Shown: positions 1-9,500, numbered from the stretch's first letter. The stretch: 64,000 nt of DNA from Methylomarinum vadi (GCF_000733935.1 NZ_JPON01000001.1:744001-808000); one strand, 5' to 3'. Notes: generated from the sequence alone by a model not told the origin. A program made the numbers and translations.

Positions 1-488
1 GGCGCGCAGATGAAATCGATGCCGCCGTAATCATAGCCCAGTTGGCTGATCAGCGCGCTGACCTGGCCGCGATGATGGATTTTGTGCATGAACAGCGTGG
101 TCAGCATCGTTTGGACCGGCAACGACTTTTCTTGTCCCGTCGACAAGCTGACATAACCGATTCGACGTTCCAGGATTTCCTCGTCCAGTCCACGCAGAAA
201 CTCGCCCAATTCGGTATCGGTGGTTCGCTGCGCTGCGTGCAGGTTAGCGAAATCGGCGTAAAGTTTCTGGTCCAATGTCAGGTAAGAAACGGGTTGGCCG
301 GTTAGCCGGTACAGCCATAAACGATCGACCAGCAGCAGGTGGTTCAGCGTGCCGTGCAGCGAATGGAAAAAGGCGCCCAAGTCCCGTTTTCGTTCCCGAT
401 CCGACATCTTATGGCAGACCGCGTACAAGCGTTCGTTCACCCATGCGCTGTAACGGTGTTGTAAGTAGAAATAATCGATCATTTTCAT
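1..488 (-). CDS. DinB family protein (C-terminal part outside window)
   Basis: The frame stays open from an ATG at 488 to the window edge (162 codons). The product starts MKMIDYFYLQHRYSAW and contains the helix FFHSLHGTLNHLLLVDRLW and the late motif HKIHHRGQVSALI. These His residues are the metal-binding pattern of the DinB/YfiT four-helix-bundle superfamily. Family members are small metal-dependent proteins, often thiol transferases or of unknown activity. The ATG overlaps the stop of the upstream aminotransferase gene (ATGA), which points to translational coupling. The exact substrate cannot be told. Confidence 0.8.
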   Translation of the reverse strand, partial: MKMIDYFYLQHRYSAWVNERLYAVCHKMSDRERKRDLGAFFHSLHGTLNHLLLVDRLWLYRLTGQPVSYLTLDQKLYADFANLHAAQRTTDTELGEFLRGLDEEILERRIGYVSLSTGQEKSLPVQTMLTTLFMHKIHHRGQVSALISQLGYDYGGIDFICA

Positions 489-1366
489 GGCACTATTCCT
501 CCGCATTCCGCCGCGATCGCTTCGTGGAACCCTCGCTGCAAACGTTCAAAAAGGGGCCCCGGGCACTGGCCGACCCGCCGGTTGCCGATGCTTGCCACCG
601 GGATCATTTCCGCGCCGGTGCCGGTCAAGAAACATTCGTCGGCGGCGTACAGGTCGTAAACGCCTAGCGGCGTAATTTGGTGCGGAATCCCCAGCTCTTC
701 CGCCGACGCCAGGATCAGCTCGCGGGTGATGCCTTCCAAGGCGCCTTCGCTACAGGGCGGGGTCATCAATGTGCCGCCGCGCACGATGAAGATGTTGTCG
801 GCCGTCCCCTCGGCGACGCGCCCCTGGGCGTTCAACAATACCGTTTCATCGGCACCGGCATGATTGGCCTCTATCTTGGCCAAGATGTGGTTCAGATAGT
901 TAAGGCTCTTGATTCTCGGGTCCAATCCATCGGCCGCCAGTCTTCTCACCGATGAAACGATCAATCGCGCGCCCCGTTCCCGGCTTTGTTGCCCAACCAG
1001 ATCGAGTTGATCGGCGACGATAATCACGTTCGGAGTCCCGCAGCCTTGCGGATTCAGGCCCAACAGGCCTGCCCCGCGCGTCACCATTAACCGAATGTAG
1101 CCGGAATCGTGGTTGCTGGCCGTGATCATTCGTTCGACGGCGACGGTCAGTTCAGTTCGGCTATAGGGGATTTGTAAATCGATCGCGCGCGCCGAAAGCT
1201 CCAGCCGTTGCAAATGCCGCCGCAGACGAAATGCCCGCCGGCGATAAAAGCGAATGCCTTCGAAAACGCCGTCGCCGTAAAGCAAGCCGTGATCGTTGAC
1301 CGGAATGGCGGCTTCCGCCAACGGCATTATCCTGCCATTCAACCAACAAAGCGCCTGTTCAAGCAT
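485..1366 (-). CDS. PLP-dependent class IV aminotransferase (IlvE/D-amino acid aminotransferase-like)
   Basis: This 293-residue fold-type IV PLP enzyme has the family signatures GLLYGDGVFEGIRFY (about 28-41), the presumed Schiff-base Lys153 in RIKSLNYLNHILAK, EGTADNIF and the late LTGTGAEMIPV. Length and motifs fit branched-chain aminotransferases, 4-amino-4-deoxychorismate lyases and D-amino acid aminotransferases; the DGVFEGIR motif and GITRELI segment lean towards the IlvE side. It lies between phzF and dinB with 8-base and 4-base overlaps, so it is cotranscribed with them. A house-keeping IlvE role is less likely than a specialised one, given a MocR aminotransferase-type regulator next door (inference). 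Confidence 0.8.
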   Translation of the reverse strand: MLEQALCWLNGRIMPLAEAAIPVNDHGLLYGDGVFEGIRFYRRRAFRLRRHLQRLELSARAIDLQIPYSRTELTVAVERMITASNHDSGYIRLMVTRGAGLLGLNPQGCGTPNVIIVADQLDLVGQQSRERGARLIVSSVRRLAADGLDPRIKSLNYLNHILAKIEANHAGADETVLLNAQGRVAEGTADNIFIVRGGTLMTPPCSEGALEGITRELILASAEELGIPHQITPLGVYDLYAADECFLTGTGAEMIPVASIGNRRVGQCPGPLFERLQRGFHEAIAAECGGIVP

Positions 1367-2159
1367 GTAATTCCCCTTTGAGCACCGTCGTCGCCCGGCC
1401 TTGCAACATGACCCGGTCGCCCGCGAGTTTGACGCCGACCGCGCCGCCTCTCGCAGAAGCCTGATAGCCGGACAATTGCGTTTTGTTTAGTATCTCGCCC
1501 CAATAAGGTCCAAGATAGCAGTGCGCGGAGCCGGTGACCGGATCTTCCGAAATGCCCGATTGGGGGGCGAAAAAGCGCGACACGAAATCCCAGTCGGCGC
1601 CTTCTTCCGCCTGCGCCGTCACAACGACGCCGCGCGGCGCCAAGTGGCGTATTTTGCCGTGATCCGGCGCCAGTCGTTCAACCGTCTCGGCGTCGGGCAG
1701 CACCAGAATCAAATCGTCGCGGCTGCGCAACGCGGCAACGATTTCCGCCCCGATCGCCTCGCAAAATTCGGGCATCGGCTCGGCCGGCTCCGCCGAAACC
1801 TTCGGAAAATCGAGACAGATCGCCTCGCCCTCGCAATGCGCCGTCAGATCGCCGCTGCGGGTACGGAATGTCACGTCATTTGCCGTCACGCCGCACTCGC
1901 TACGCAGCACATGCGCCGCCGCCAGGGTCGCGTGGCCGCAGAGGTCGACTTCGACGGTCGGCGTAAACCAGCGCAGCGCCCAGAGATTGACGCTAACAGG
2001 GCGTAGAAACGCGGTTTCCGAGAGATTCATTTCGGCGGCGACATTCTGCATCCAGCGTTCGTCCCGATACGCCTCCAGCAAGCAAACCGCCGCCGGATTG
2101 CCGCCGAAAGGCCTGTCGCTGAACGCATCGATAATATAAAGCGGTGTTTTCGTAGCCAT
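1359..2159 (-). CDS. PhzF family isomerase
   Basis: This 266-residue protein starts with PLYIIDAFSDRPFGGNPAAV, the hallmark N-terminus of the PhzF/diaminopimelate-epimerase-fold family. The catalytic acid is Glu48 in NLSETAF. Later conserved pieces are VDLCGHATLAAAHVL and the second-domain GISEDPVTGSAHCYLGPYW. PhzF itself isomerises a phenazine precursor, but no other phenazine genes are present, so the substrate here is unknown. It is the first gene of a three-gene operon with an aminotransferase and a DinB protein, divergent from a MocR regulator that probably controls it. Confidence 0.88.
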   Translation of the reverse strand: MATKTPLYIIDAFSDRPFGGNPAAVCLLEAYRDERWMQNVAAEMNLSETAFLRPVSVNLWALRWFTPTVEVDLCGHATLAAAHVLRSECGVTANDVTFRTRSGDLTAHCEGEAICLDFPKVSAEPAEPMPEFCEAIGAEIVAALRSRDDLILVLPDAETVERLAPDHGKIRHLAPRGVVVTAQAEEGADWDFVSRFFAPQSGISEDPVTGSAHCYLGPYWGEILNKTQLSGYQASARGGAVGVKLAGDRVMLQGRATTVLKGELHA

Positions 2160-2237
2160 AATTTACTCCTTGATCGAGTGCATTACTTTAAACTAAGATG
2201 CCGTCAGCATTACAGATGCAACATTCAATAAAAATAC

Positions 2238-2270
2238 CGATACAGTTGCCGTCATTACTGCACTGTATCG
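2238..2270. promoter_or_regulatory. Palindromic candidate operator between phzF and the MocR gene
   Basis: Arms CGATACAGT (2238-2246) and ACTGTATCG (2262-2270) form a perfect 9-bp inverted repeat around a 15-base spacer. It lies in the 144-bp divergent intergenic region, about 34 bases before the MocR start codon. A minus-strand TTGACT (2273-2278) next to it could be a -35 box for the phzF operon. It is most simply read as the binding site of the divergent regulator (inference). Confidence 0.5.
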
Positions 2271-2303
2271 CTAGTCAACCTGCCGATCTGTACCGGAAAA
2301 ACG

Positions 2304-3728
2304 ATGACGTTACTCTACGAAAACATTGCCGAACACCTGCTCAAAGCGATCGAGCAAGGGGTTTACCGTCCGGGTGAACGTTTACCCAGCGTCCGACAAC
2401 TGAGCCAGAGCCATCAAATCAGCACGGCCACGGCCGTATCGGCTTTGCGTCATCTGGAAGATCACGGTCATATCGAAGCCCGGCAACGATCGGGCTACTA
2501 TGTGCGCCCCCGCACCCGTTCGCATTTGCAAGAACCGGCATTGTCCGCCCCCTCCGGCGAACCGTCTCGAGTCACCGGGCAAGAACTCGTCCTGCACCTG
2601 GTCAAGGCCGCCAACAACCCACGATTCATTCAGTTGGGCGCTGCGGTGCCATCCCCCTCCTTCCTGCCGACGCAAAAAATCGAACATATGCTCGCCGCAT
2701 GTTCCAGGCGTTACCGCAACCGTATAACCGGTTACGAATTTCCGCCCGGCGCGCCGGAACTGAGACGCCAGATCGCCAAGCGCATGTCGGAAAACGGTTG
2801 CCCGATCAACCCCAACGAAATCATCATTACCAGTGGCTGTCAGGAGGCGATCACGCTGGCGCTACGGGCCGTCACCGTTCCCGGCGATATCGTTGCGATC
2901 GAATCGCCGACCTTTTACGGACTGTTGCAAATTATCGAATCCCTGGGATTGAAGACCATCGAAATTCCGACCCATCCGCGCGAGGGCATTGCCCTGGACG
3001 CCCTGCAGCTGGCCTGCGAACAATGGCCGATCAAGGCCTGTATCGTCGTGCCCAACTACAGTAATCCACTGGGTTACTGCATGTCCGACCAACGTAAACG
3101 CCAGTTGATCGAGCTGGCGAACCGCCAACGCATCCTGGTGATCGAGGACGACATTTACGGCGATTTAGGGTTCAGCCTGCAACGGCCGACGCCGGTCAAA
3201 AGCGTCGATAACGAAGATCGCGTCGTGTATTGTTCGTCCTTCTCGAAATCGTTGTCGCCTGGGTTACGCATCGGTTGGACCGCCCCCGGCCCGGCCTTGC
3301 TGGAAAAAATTGAATACCTGAAATATGTGACCAATCTGGCGACACCGACCCTGCCGCAACTGGCGGTCGCCGAATTCTTGCGACATGGCGGCTACGACCG
3401 CCATCTGCGCCAGGCAAGAAGCCGCTATCTGCAAGCCGTCGAACGCATGACGGCGGCGGTGGCCGCCAGTTTTCCGGCCGGCACGCGAGTCACGCAGCCT
3501 GCCGGCGGCTTCGTGCTGTGGCTGGAACTGCCCGCCGAGGTCGATGCGATAGCATTGACCCAACAGGCCTTGGCCTTAGGCATCAGCATAGCGCCGGGGC
3601 CGATTTTTTCGGCGACGCAAAAATACCGTCACTTCATTCGCCTGAGTTGTGCCTGCGATTGGGACGAACGGGTGGACGAGGCATTGGTAACATTGGGACA
3701 ACTCATCACCCGCATGGCGGAAAAATGA
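2304..3728 (+). CDS. MocR-type regulator: GntR winged helix fused to a fold-type I aminotransferase domain
   Basis: In this 474-residue protein, residues 1-70 are a GntR DNA-binding domain (RPGERLPSVRQLSQ, then AVSALRHLEDHGHIEARQ). Residues about 95-470 form an aminotransferase-like domain with the PLP lysine at Lys315 in SSFSKSLSPGLRIGW, the VPNYSNPLG segment and the C-terminal RLSCA arginine. MocR regulators sense PLP or PLP-amino acid adducts, and many control a divergent operon. Here the divergent operon encodes PhzF, an aminotransferase and DinB. The PLP lysine is intact, so cofactor binding is expected. The ligand is unknown. Confidence 0.92.
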   Translation: MTLLYENIAEHLLKAIEQGVYRPGERLPSVRQLSQSHQISTATAVSALRHLEDHGHIEARQRSGYYVRPRTRSHLQEPALSAPSGEPSRVTGQELVLHLVKAANNPRFIQLGAAVPSPSFLPTQKIEHMLAACSRRYRNRITGYEFPPGAPELRRQIAKRMSENGCPINPNEIIITSGCQEAITLALRAVTVPGDIVAIESPTFYGLLQIIESLGLKTIEIPTHPREGIALDALQLACEQWPIKACIVVPNYSNPLGYCMSDQRKRQLIELANRQRILVIEDDIYGDLGFSLQRPTPVKSVDNEDRVVYCSSFSKSLSPGLRIGWTAPGPALLEKIEYLKYVTNLATPTLPQLAVAEFLRHGGYDRHLRQARSRYLQAVERMTAAVAASFPAGTRVTQPAGGFVLWLELPAEVDAIALTQQALALGISIAPGPIFSATQKYRHFIRLSCACDWDERVDEALVTLGQLITRMAEK

Positions 3729-3731
3729 TCG

Positions 3732-4056
3732 TTATTCGTAGATTGGTAGATACTTATCCAAAAAACGCAAAAAAGCCGTTTTCCGAAGTAACGACGAATA
3801 TTTCTTCGTTCCCCATTTATCTTGCGGGATCTTGTGAGAGGCAAAGGCGTCGAGCGTGTTCAATATTTTGTTTCCCGGCCGTTCAGAGAGCTCTCTGATG
3901 AGCGTCTAAAAAGGCCCTGCGATGATGAGCGGCGTATTGCAATCCTTCGGCTAAAAAATTTGGCATTTCGGTCCTGAGTGACGGAAAAGTAATCTTATAA
4001 GGGCCTTTGGCGCCACATATGTTGTTGCCGATGCTTCGGAATGACTTCTGCTTCAT
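3732..4056 (-). pseudogene. Small frameshifted gene remnant, unrecognised
   Basis: Just downstream of the exporter gene, a minus-strand ATG at 4056 opens 57 codons (stop 3883-3885), ending AHHRRAFLDAHQRAL. The neighbouring frame (+1) continues coherently as LSERPGNKILNTLDAF and ends FLRFLDKYLPIYE with a stop at 3732-3734. Joined, they would make a basic protein of about 107 residues with protein-like composition, as if a frameshift had occurred near 3885-3895. I recognise no family. The first 57 codons could instead be a genuine small gene. Nothing else was seen in this 330-base interval. Confidence 0.35.
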
Positions 4057-4066
4057 GAATAACCGA

Positions 4067-4675
4067 TTATCGGCGCAGTTCTTCGACAGCCGAAGAAATG
4101 ACGCGGGCCGAAGAGCGGATCAACAGCAATACCAAACCGATTGCCACCGCAATGTCGGGCCAACCTGAACCGGTAAACCAAACGGCGCCGGCCGCCACGA
4201 AAACCGACAGATTGGCCGCGATGTCGTTGCGCGAGCACTCCCAAACCGAACTCATATTGACGTCTTCGTGGCGATGCCGCCAAAGCAGGAAAAGACAAAC
4301 GCCGTTGGCCAGCAAACCGAGCAGGCTGAACCCTCCCATCACTTCGAAGATGGGCACACTGGGAACATAGAGCTTGTAGATAATCTGGGCGATAACTGCG
4401 ACGCCAGCCAATCCGATCAGCAAGCCTTTGAACAAGGCGACCTTGGCCTTGACGGTCGCCTCCCTCGTCACCGCATAAAGGCTTAGTCCATAGGTCAACG
4501 CATCGCCCAGATTGTCGAGGCTGTCTGCCAACAGGGACGTCGAATTGCCGTACAAAGCAGCGCCGGCGATGACGAAGAACATCGCCGCATTGATGGCCAG
4601 GACGATTTGCAAGGTGCCGCGCTGGCGTTCGCGCATGCGCTCTAAAGAACAATGATTATCACAACAACCGGCCAT
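4067..4675 (-). CDS. CDF-like cation exporter in the mercury operon
   Basis: This 202-residue membrane protein resembles the transmembrane half of cation diffusion facilitators. The N-terminus MAGCCDNHCSLERMRERQRG carries Cys/His ligands. The second helix holds SLLADSLDNLGDALTYG with the Asp pair typical of the CDF metal site, and a later helix has ECSRNDIAANL, the usual partner site. The long C-terminal cytoplasmic domain of classical CDF proteins is absent. It is the last gene of the merR-merT-merP-chaperone run (72-base gap), so transport of mercury or another soft metal out of the cytoplasm is likely. The direction of transport is inferred. Confidence 0.75.
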   Translation of the reverse strand: MAGCCDNHCSLERMRERQRGTLQIVLAINAAMFFVIAGAALYGNSTSLLADSLDNLGDALTYGLSLYAVTREATVKAKVALFKGLLIGLAGVAVIAQIIYKLYVPSVPIFEVMGGFSLLGLLANGVCLFLLWRHRHEDVNMSSVWECSRNDIAANLSVFVAAGAVWFTGSGWPDIAVAIGLVLLLIRSSARVISSAVEELRR

Positions 4676-4747
4676 GGATTTCTCGCTAATGATTTAACAG
4701 TTAGGTTTGATTATTCGATAAATGATAAATTGCGGGAAAATATGATT

Positions 4748-5176
4748 TCACGCATTTTCCAAGCGTTTGAAGCGGGCTAAACAGCATTGGCCCGAAGGAT
4801 TTCGGATGTCGCAAGCGCAATCGCCCAATTGAGTTCGTCGTACGACGAAGTCTTTGATCTGAGCGCCCCGATTAGCCCTCAATGCGGACAGGTATTGTTC
4901 GGCATCGATATCGAAACAATAACAAAGTTTGCCATTTTGCATCTCCTGGTAGGTTCTTAAACGTTGTTTCGGAACGGTTTCGCCCGCGACGGAAAAATAG
5001 GCGACCGGACATTGTGTCGAGGAACAGAAATAATAGTCACCGACCGCGATATGCTGGTTTTCCGGGAACCGGACCTGATGGTACAGCGTCGCCATGCCGA
5101 CTTTGATGCAAGTCGATCCGCACTCCGGGCAAACCCGTTTGGTTTTAGCGGAAGTTTTTGGACAACAATCGGACAT
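4748..5176 (-). CDS. Putative iron-sulfur cluster-binding metallochaperone (CopZ N-domain-like)
   Basis: This 142-residue Cys-rich protein has MSDCCPK at the N-terminus, a zinc-ribbon-like pair CPECGSTC (about 16-23), then YYFCSSTQCPVAYF, KLCYCFD, and a final CACDIRNPSGQCCL. This Cys layout matches the N-terminal domain of the large CopZ-type chaperones, which bind [2Fe-2S] and zinc. The usual heavy-metal-associated domain of those proteins is not in this polypeptide; the neighbouring MerP supplies one. It starts 19 bases after merP. A role in passing metal from MerT/MerP to a partner is inferred from context. Confidence 0.7.
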   Translation of the reverse strand: MSDCCPKTSAKTKRVCPECGSTCIKVGMATLYHQVRFPENQHIAVGDYYFCSSTQCPVAYFSVAGETVPKQRLRTYQEMQNGKLCYCFDIDAEQYLSALRANRGAQIKDFVVRRTQLGDCACDIRNPSGQCCLARFKRLENA

Positions 5177-5195
5177 GGCTGGTCACTCGCGGCAA

Positions 5196-5528
5196 TTACT
5201 GAGAGGTTCTGCGGGCGGTTGCCGGGTAGCCGGCATCGGTGCTGGCCCTGATTAAAGCATGAACGTCGGTTTGCCTGGGGTCAAAATCGACTTCCGCCGT
5301 CTTCGTATCATAATCGACAGTGACGCCTTGAACGCCGCTGACGTTCTGCAACGCCTTTTTGATCGTGAACCGGCACAGCTGACAAGTCATGTTTTGTATG
5401 TCCAGCGTCACCACCTGCATCGTATTTTGCTGGCCAACGTCGGCAGCGGCATGAACGACAGGCGCAGACAGGCAGGCGCATGCCAGCCGTAACGTTAACA
5501 AAGCGGTTTTCGTCGCGATAGTTCTCAT
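5196..5528 (-). CDS. merP: MerP-like periplasmic mercury-binding protein
   Basis: This 110-residue protein has a signal peptide (hydrophobic run ALLTLRLACACLSAPVVHAA) followed by one heavy-metal-associated domain. Its ligand loop is DIQNMTCQLCRFTIKKAL, the MTCxxC motif of MerP. The ATG at 5528 was chosen because it overlaps the merT stop (ATGA) and leaves a clean signal peptide; an in-frame upstream start at 5636 would run back into merT. MerP scavenges Hg(II) in the periplasm and hands it to MerT. Confidence 0.85.
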   Translation of the reverse strand: MRTIATKTALLTLRLACACLSAPVVHAAADVGQQNTMQVVTLDIQNMTCQLCRFTIKKALQNVSGVQGVTVDYDTKTAEVDFDPRQTDVHALIRASTDAGYPATARRTSQ

Positions 5529-5893
5529 AGTAAAAAGTATGGCGCAATCCAGGGGAATGCCAAAAGCAACAGGATCAGGCTGGAGCCGATCCAAAAGATA
5601 ATGCGTTGCCGGCGCCGAACGCCGGATTGAGCGCACGCGTCGCCCTCTCGACAGAGATTGGGAAGCAGATAAAGCCGTCTAAATCCCAAGACCAGAAAAA
5701 TCAAGGTCAGGGCGATAAAGACAGGACGCGTCGCTTCCATTGACATCAGCGTGCTCATCCAGGCGCCGCCGATCCCCAAAGAAACCAGCAACAGCGGGCC
5801 GACACAGCAGGCCGAAGCGCCGATGGCGGCCAATCCGGCGCCTATGCCGAGCCAAAGGGATTGTTTATTGGACTTTTCAGGATTTGTTTGCAT
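5525..5893 (-). CDS. merT: MerT-like mercuric ion transporter
   Basis: This 122-residue inner-membrane protein has three predicted helices. The first carries ASACCVGPLLLVSLGIGGAW, the vicinal Cys pair that takes Hg(II) from MerP. A second Cys pair lies in the cytoplasmic loop (LCREGDACAQSG), and a final helix ends the protein. The start is placed at 5893 rather than 5956: the longer version would begin inside the -35 box of the promoter at 5925-5956, whereas 5893 lies about 25 bases past the expected transcription start. Confidence 0.85.
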   Translation of the reverse strand: MQTNPEKSNKQSLWLGIGAGLAAIGASACCVGPLLLVSLGIGGAWMSTLMSMEATRPVFIALTLIFLVLGFRRLYLLPNLCREGDACAQSGVRRRQRIIFWIGSSLILLLLAFPWIAPYFLL

Positions 5894-5924
5894 AGAGACT
5901 CGCCCTAACGAAACCTTGGTCGGC

Positions 5925-5956
5925 AGTCTAAACCCTGTTCTCGGGAACAGGGTCAA
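5925..5956 (-). promoter_or_regulatory. MerR-type mercury-responsive promoter/operator
   Basis: On the minus strand TTGACC (5951-5956) and TAGACT (5925-5930) are separated by 20 bases. The perfect dyad ACCCTGTTC-4-GAACAGGGT (5932-5953) fills the spacer. An overlong spacer filled by a dyad is the defining design of MerR-activated promoters: the activator untwists DNA to align the two boxes. It lies between merR and merT and points at merT. Confidence 0.88.
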
Positions 5957-5974
5957 GCGGATGATGATCCGATT

Positions 5975-6382
5975 TTAATCGGAACTTGCCGTATCGTCAT
6001 CGTTAAACGCGTTTAGAACGGCGCATTGCTCCGATGATCCGGTCTGACGGCAGTCGTCGACCAGCTGTTGCAGCGCTTGCTTGAGCGTCGTCAATGCGTC
6101 TATTTGACGGTCTATTTCCCGGCATTTTTGCTCGGCGAGCCGGCAAGCCTCGACGCACTGTTTGCCGTCCAGCGAAAGCAGAACGGCTACCTCTTTTAAG
6201 GTAAAACCGGCCCGCTGAGCCCGTTTGATAAACCGAAGCCTGGAAACCGCTTCGGCCGGATAAAGACGATAACCACCGGGCGGCTTTTCAGGTTCGTCCA
6301 GCAACCCGATGCGTTGATAGTGACGAATGGTTTCTATCGTGACGCCGCTGTGCTTGGCCAGCTTACCGATGGTCAGTTTCAT
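5975..6382 (-). CDS. merR: Mercury-responsive MerR regulator
   Basis: This 135-residue protein has the MerR winged helix (LTIGKLAKHSGVTIETIRHY, GYRLYP) and a dimerisation coil. Cys76, Cys111 and Cys120 are spaced 35 and 9 residues apart, exactly the spacing of the three Hg(II) ligands in Tn501 MerR (82, 117, 126). This supports mercury rather than copper, zinc or cadmium as the effector. It lies directly upstream of, and in the same direction as, the operon it should control. That differs from the classical divergent layout of Tn501/Tn21 mer. No mercuric reductase merA is in the window. Confidence 0.88.
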   Translation of the reverse strand: MKLTIGKLAKHSGVTIETIRHYQRIGLLDEPEKPPGGYRLYPAEAVSRLRFIKRAQRAGFTLKEVAVLLSLDGKQCVEACRLAEQKCREIDRQIDALTTLKQALQQLVDDCRQTGSSEQCAVLNAFNDDDTASSD

Positions 6383-6501
6383 TCGCTTCTAATGCGATCT
6401 CTGATTATGAGAATCAATCGTTTTACAACCATCGAGAATAACAAAAAATCGATAGCAATGGATGAACAAATCGGCGATGGACGATTCGCGGCGCCTTCAT
6501 C

Positions 6502-9500
6502 TTATTTAACTTTCCAACTCTTCCAATAGAAATAAATCGCCGGGAATACGACCAATGCCACGATCAGTGTCGAAACGATCCCTCCCACCATCGGCGCCGC
6601 GATGCGTTTCATCACGTCGGCGCCGGTTCCTGTCTGCCACAGGATAGGCGTCAATCCGGCCAGAGTCGTGATGCCGGTCATCAGTTTCGGGCGAATGCGG
6701 CGGGCGGCGCCTTCGACGATCGCTTCGGCAAGGTCATGCCGGGATTGCAGGCCGTTTTCGACTAGACGCTTTCGATAGCTCAAGTCGAGATACAGCATCA
6801 TCAGCACGCCCATCTCGGCAGCGAGTCCGGCCAGCGCGATCATGCCGACCCAGACCGCGACGCTCAAGTTGTAATCGAACCAATACAACAACCAGACGGC
6901 GCCGATCAACGAAAAAGGAATCGTCAGCATGATGATCAGGGATTCGCCAACGGAACCGTGGTTTAAAAAGAGCATTAAAAACACGATTGCCAGCGTCAAC
7001 GGCGCCAGCACACTCAGTTCGGCCTTGGCTTGCTCGAAATATTGGTATTGGCCGGCCCACTCCAAGCGAACGCCTGGCGGCAAGTCGACTTTTTCACTGA
7101 CGACCCGTTTCGCCAAATCGACATAATCGGCGATGCCGATGCTTTTGACATCGACCAGCACGAAGGAAACCATAAACCCCTCTTCGTTGCGCAGCATCGG
7201 CGGACCGCTGATGAAATCGATGCGGGCGAGCTGGCTGATCGGGATTTGCGCGCCGCCGGGCGTCGGCACCAAGATCCGGGCTAAATCCTCCGGATTGTCG
7301 CGAAACTCGCGCGCGTAACGCAGATTGATCGCATAGCGCTCGCGTCCTTCGATGGTCCGGGACACCGTTTGTCCGCCGACCGCGGCCATCAAAACCTGTT
7401 CCACGTCATCCACCGTCAGGCCGTAACGGGCGATTTTGTCCCGGTCGATCACGAAATCGATGAAATTGCCGCCGGTCAGACGCTCGCTAAAGGCGCTACG
7501 GGTAAAAGGCTTCGTGCGTTCGTCCTGCCGTAAGACCTGCTCGATAGTCAGCGCGGCGCTTTCTATGGTTTTCAAATCGTCGCCGTACACCTTGATGCCC
7601 AAGTTGGAGCGCATACCGGTCGCCAGCATTTCGGTGCGGGTCTGTATCGGCATCCACCAGATATTGGGCATGCCCGGAAAACGCAGGGTAAGGTCCATGT
7701 CGGCGATCAGGTCGTCCCAGTTCAAGCCCTCCCGCCACTCTGCCTTAGGTTTTAACGTGACCACGGCTTCCACCATCGACAACGGCGCCGGATCGGTCGG
7801 GGATGTCGATCGACCGATCTTGCCGAATACCCGTTCCACTTCCGGAAAGGCCTTCAACTGGCGGTCCATAGCTTGCAGCACCTTGCCCGCTTCGGTGATC
7901 GACATGCCCGGCAAAGTCGTGGGCATGTAAAGTATGCTGCCTTCGTTCAGAGGCGGCATGAACTCGTTGCCGAGCTTGAAAAACACCGGCATCGAACCAA
8001 GCAACGCCAGCAGCGACACGCCGATCACCCAGCCGCGAAAACGCAGCGCCCAACGCACGACCGGGATGTACCAGGCCACGATTTTTTGGGTGAAACGATT
8101 TTTATCGCCGTGCAGCTTGCCGCGAATCAAATGCACCGCCAGGGCCGGAATCAGCGTGACGGCCAGCAGGGCCGCAAAGGCCATCGCGTAGGTCTTGGTG
8201 TAGGCCAGGGGCTTGAACAAGCGGCCTTCGGCGCCTTGTAACGCAAACACCGGCAGAAACGAGACCGTGATGATCAGTAATGCAAAGAAAATGCTGGGGC
8301 CTACCTCCTGCATGGCCCGGATGATGATGTGGCGGCGTTCGGCTTCGCCGATGTTTTCCCGGTTTTCCAGACGCTTATGGCTATTTTCGATTAGCGTGAT
8401 CGCGGCATCGACCATCGCGCCGATGGCCACGGCGATGCCGCCCAACGACATGATGTCCGCGGTCAGATGCTGCGCGGACATCGGAATGAAGGCCAGTAAG
8501 ATCGCGACCGGCAGGGTCAGGATCGCGATCAGCGACGAGCGAAAATGCCATAAGAATCCGATGATGACCAGCGACACGACCGCCATTTCTTCGAACAAGG
8601 TGTTCTTCAGGGTGGCGATCGCGCGTTCGATCAAGTCCGAGCGGTCGTAGACCGTGACGACCTCGACGCCTGGCGGCAGCGAGCGCTTGATGTCGGCCAG
8701 GCGCTGTTTGACCCGCTCGATGACGTCCAGCGCGTCCTCGCCGTGGCGCATGATGACGATGCCGCCCACCGTTTCGCCGTTGCCGTCCAGTTCCGCCAAA
8801 CCGCGCCGCATGGCCGGCCCCACACTGACCGTTGCGATCTGGCCGACAGTGACCGGCGCGCCGGCCGGATTGGCGGTCAACGCGATGCGTTCGATATCGT
8901 CTATGCCGTGGATATAGCCGCGGCCGCGAATAAAATGTTCGTGGCCGGCGATTTCCAGCACCCGGCCGCCGACATCGTTGTTGGACTGGCGGACGGCTCG
9001 TGCGATCTGGTTTAAGGTAATGCCGTAACCGGCCAGCTTATCGGGATCGACCGTAACTTGGTATTCCTTCTCGAAACCGCCGATGGCCGCGACTTCGGCG
9101 ACGCCTTCGACCGACTCCAGCCAATAACGCAGCTTGAAGTCCTGCAGGCTGCGCAGTTGCGCTAGGTCCTGTTGGCCGGATTTGTCGACCAAGGCATATT
9201 GATACACCCAGCCCACGCCGGTGGCGTCAGGGCCCAGGGTCGGCTGCACGCCGTCGGGTAATTGCGCCGCCACCTGATCCAGGTATTCGCCGACTCGCGA
9301 ACGCGCCCAGTAGAGGTCCGTGCCTTCCTCGAAGATCGCATACACAAAACTCTGTCCCATGAAGCTTTGCCCGCGCACCTGGCGCACGCCGGGCGCCGCC
9401 AGCAGTGTCGCGGAGAGAGGATAGGTAATCTGGTCTTCGACCAGATCCGGGCTGCGGCCGGGCCAGTCGGTGTAGATGATGACCTGCGGATCGGATAGAT

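Noticed and set aside
3790-3810. Imperfect hairpin AACGACGAA / TTCTTCGTT
   Set aside because: Lies inside the apparent coding remnant, has no T-run, and is one of many such chance pairings.
6404-6425. Fur-box-like sequence before merR
   Set aside because: Only a partial match to the Fur consensus, in a region better explained as the merR leader.
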